Positions 62,961 to 64,000 of a stretch of DNA of 64,000 nucleotides are shown piece by piece. The stretch is from Helopsaltes ochotensis. Taxonomy: Eukaryota > Chordata > Aves > Passeriformes > Locustellidae. The stretch's first letter is position 1; each line of letters begins with the position of its first letter. The notes beneath the pieces are model-generated. The model saw only the letters and a program-made list of their open reading frames with translations. It did no database searches and was not told the DNA's origin. A program made the position numbers and the translations under genes. The stretch covers positions 1,845,816 to 1,909,815 of the forward strand of contig VXBM01000058.1 in the NCBI GenBank assembly GCA_013400155.1. Direction: 5' to 3'.

Positions 62961-64000
62961 TGAGTTAGGGGGAGTTGCAGCTGGTTCCAGAAGAGCACAA
63001 AGGAACAGTATATTAAGCTCATGCTTTCAGAAAGCGATATTAGTGCCAGCCCTGAGCCCTTGCCTCTTGCTGGCCTTAACTCACTGCTGGCTGCTTTCCT
63101 GAGAGCTGGGCTGGGCTCTGTTTTTCCCACTGCTGTCAATACAGAATCCTCTGAGTAGCACTGAACTGGATTTAAATGCATATAACTGAGTCCAGAGTCC
63201 ATTTCAGGCCCTTGGCCACAAATATGGGGATATTGATTTAGCTTGGAAGCAGCTGTGCCCTGGATGAGGTATGCTGAGTGCGGAAGGGAGCCATAAAGAC
63301 ACCGCGGCCCTCAGAGAACGCTGGCCAACCAAAAGTACTGCCAAAGCAAAAGCTGGCGGGAGGGAGAGCTGGCCAGGCAAAGACGGCGTCTAAGAGAGGA
63401 AGAGTTAAGTGATGAAAGAGAAGCCAAGTGGGAAATGCCATTTCTTCTCATCTGAAATTAAATAGGCACGCTGCTGTTAAACTTTGGTCAGGTTTTTGAT
63501 TTTAGAGGGCTGCCCACCATTGTTCTGTTGATTTATCATATTCTAATGCCGCTTTTTGCCTCCCACCTTTCTTTTCAAGGTTCTACTTCAGAGTGAGTAT
63601 GCCTCTTTCTCATTGATGTTAAATTCTTCTCCTTTGCCCTTCTTCAATCTCATCCTTCCCAAAGTGTAAAGCCATCTTCTGCTTTGACTTCAGCATAAAC
63701 ACGCTCCATTCCCCTCCCCTGCATGGCTTGGAAATCTGAATGGAGTGCAACAGAACTGTTCCTGGTATTTCTCACTTCCATGAGATTTCTCCTTTACAAC
63801 ACCAATCCTAATACACTTGTTCTAAACCTGGTTTAAATAAACCCTCAATGCATTTTATCATATTTCAGAAAAAAAGCATTATGCAAAGTTTCCTTGCTCT
63901 TGAGAGACAGAGATATATCTCTGAACCTTTATCTCCATGCTTCATACTCTTCCATCCATCAGAATGTTTTGGTTTTGGTGTATGAGGGAAGTCTCAGTTG
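62961..64000 (+). other. Noncoding or unresolved right end
   Basis: No exon is firmly supported. A 52-codon open frame at 63297-63452 (+ strand), preceded by CCCTCAG at 63310-63316, reads as a charged peptide containing RQRRRLREEELSDEREAKWE. It is discussed under findings. The last 500 bases (63500-64000) are T- and C-rich with no recognisable feature. Confidence 0.35.

Noticed and set aside
1..64000. Prokaryotic-style systems, CRISPR arrays, operons
   Set aside because: No direct repeat arrays with spacers, no dense frames and no ribosome-binding-site pattern. The composition and CR1 copy indicate vertebrate DNA.

Overview
This is vertebrate nuclear DNA, most likely avian. There is no operon-like gene packing. 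Long stretches carry only chance reading frames, and introns or intergenic DNA dominate. The one repeat family I recognise with confidence is a CR1-type LINE, read from the minus strand near 47.1-47.6 kb. Sparse repeats, CR1 as the recognisable family and no mammalian SINEs together suggest a bird. This is an inference from pattern, not a database match.

Layout. Positions 1 to about 31.0 kb are AT-rich and gene-free as far as I can see, with one possible old CR1 scrap near 11.2 kb and a GC-richer block at 2.9-3.9 kb that might be an LTR. From about 31.3 to 32.3 kb lies a CpG island, the only strong promoter-like region. It is interrupted by a 475-base run of N (31460-31934), which probably removed the first exon and transcription start of a gene. 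Downstream, the + strand looks richer in T and G than upstream, the bias expected of DNA transcribed from the + strand. I therefore read 32.3-64 kb as mostly first-intron sequence of a + strand gene starting in the gap.

Within that presumed intron are a perfect 19-copy heptamer repeat (38240-38372), a purine-rich tract (37.0-37.2 kb), the CR1 copy, an 18-base perfect palindrome (54917-54934), and one plausible coding exon (56286-56450). The exon encodes an N-terminus with a myristoylation/palmitoylation signature (MGCAAS), a run of five arginines and an acidic cluster, and it ends at a possible splice donor. It may be an alternative first exon of the gene whose main promoter is the CpG island, but I could not name the gene. 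A second, small CpG-rich block lies at 62.68-62.96 kb.

No complete gene, rRNA, tRNA, CRISPR array or prokaryotic system is present that I can support. Nearly all open frames of 60-200 codons look like chance frames in noncoding DNA.
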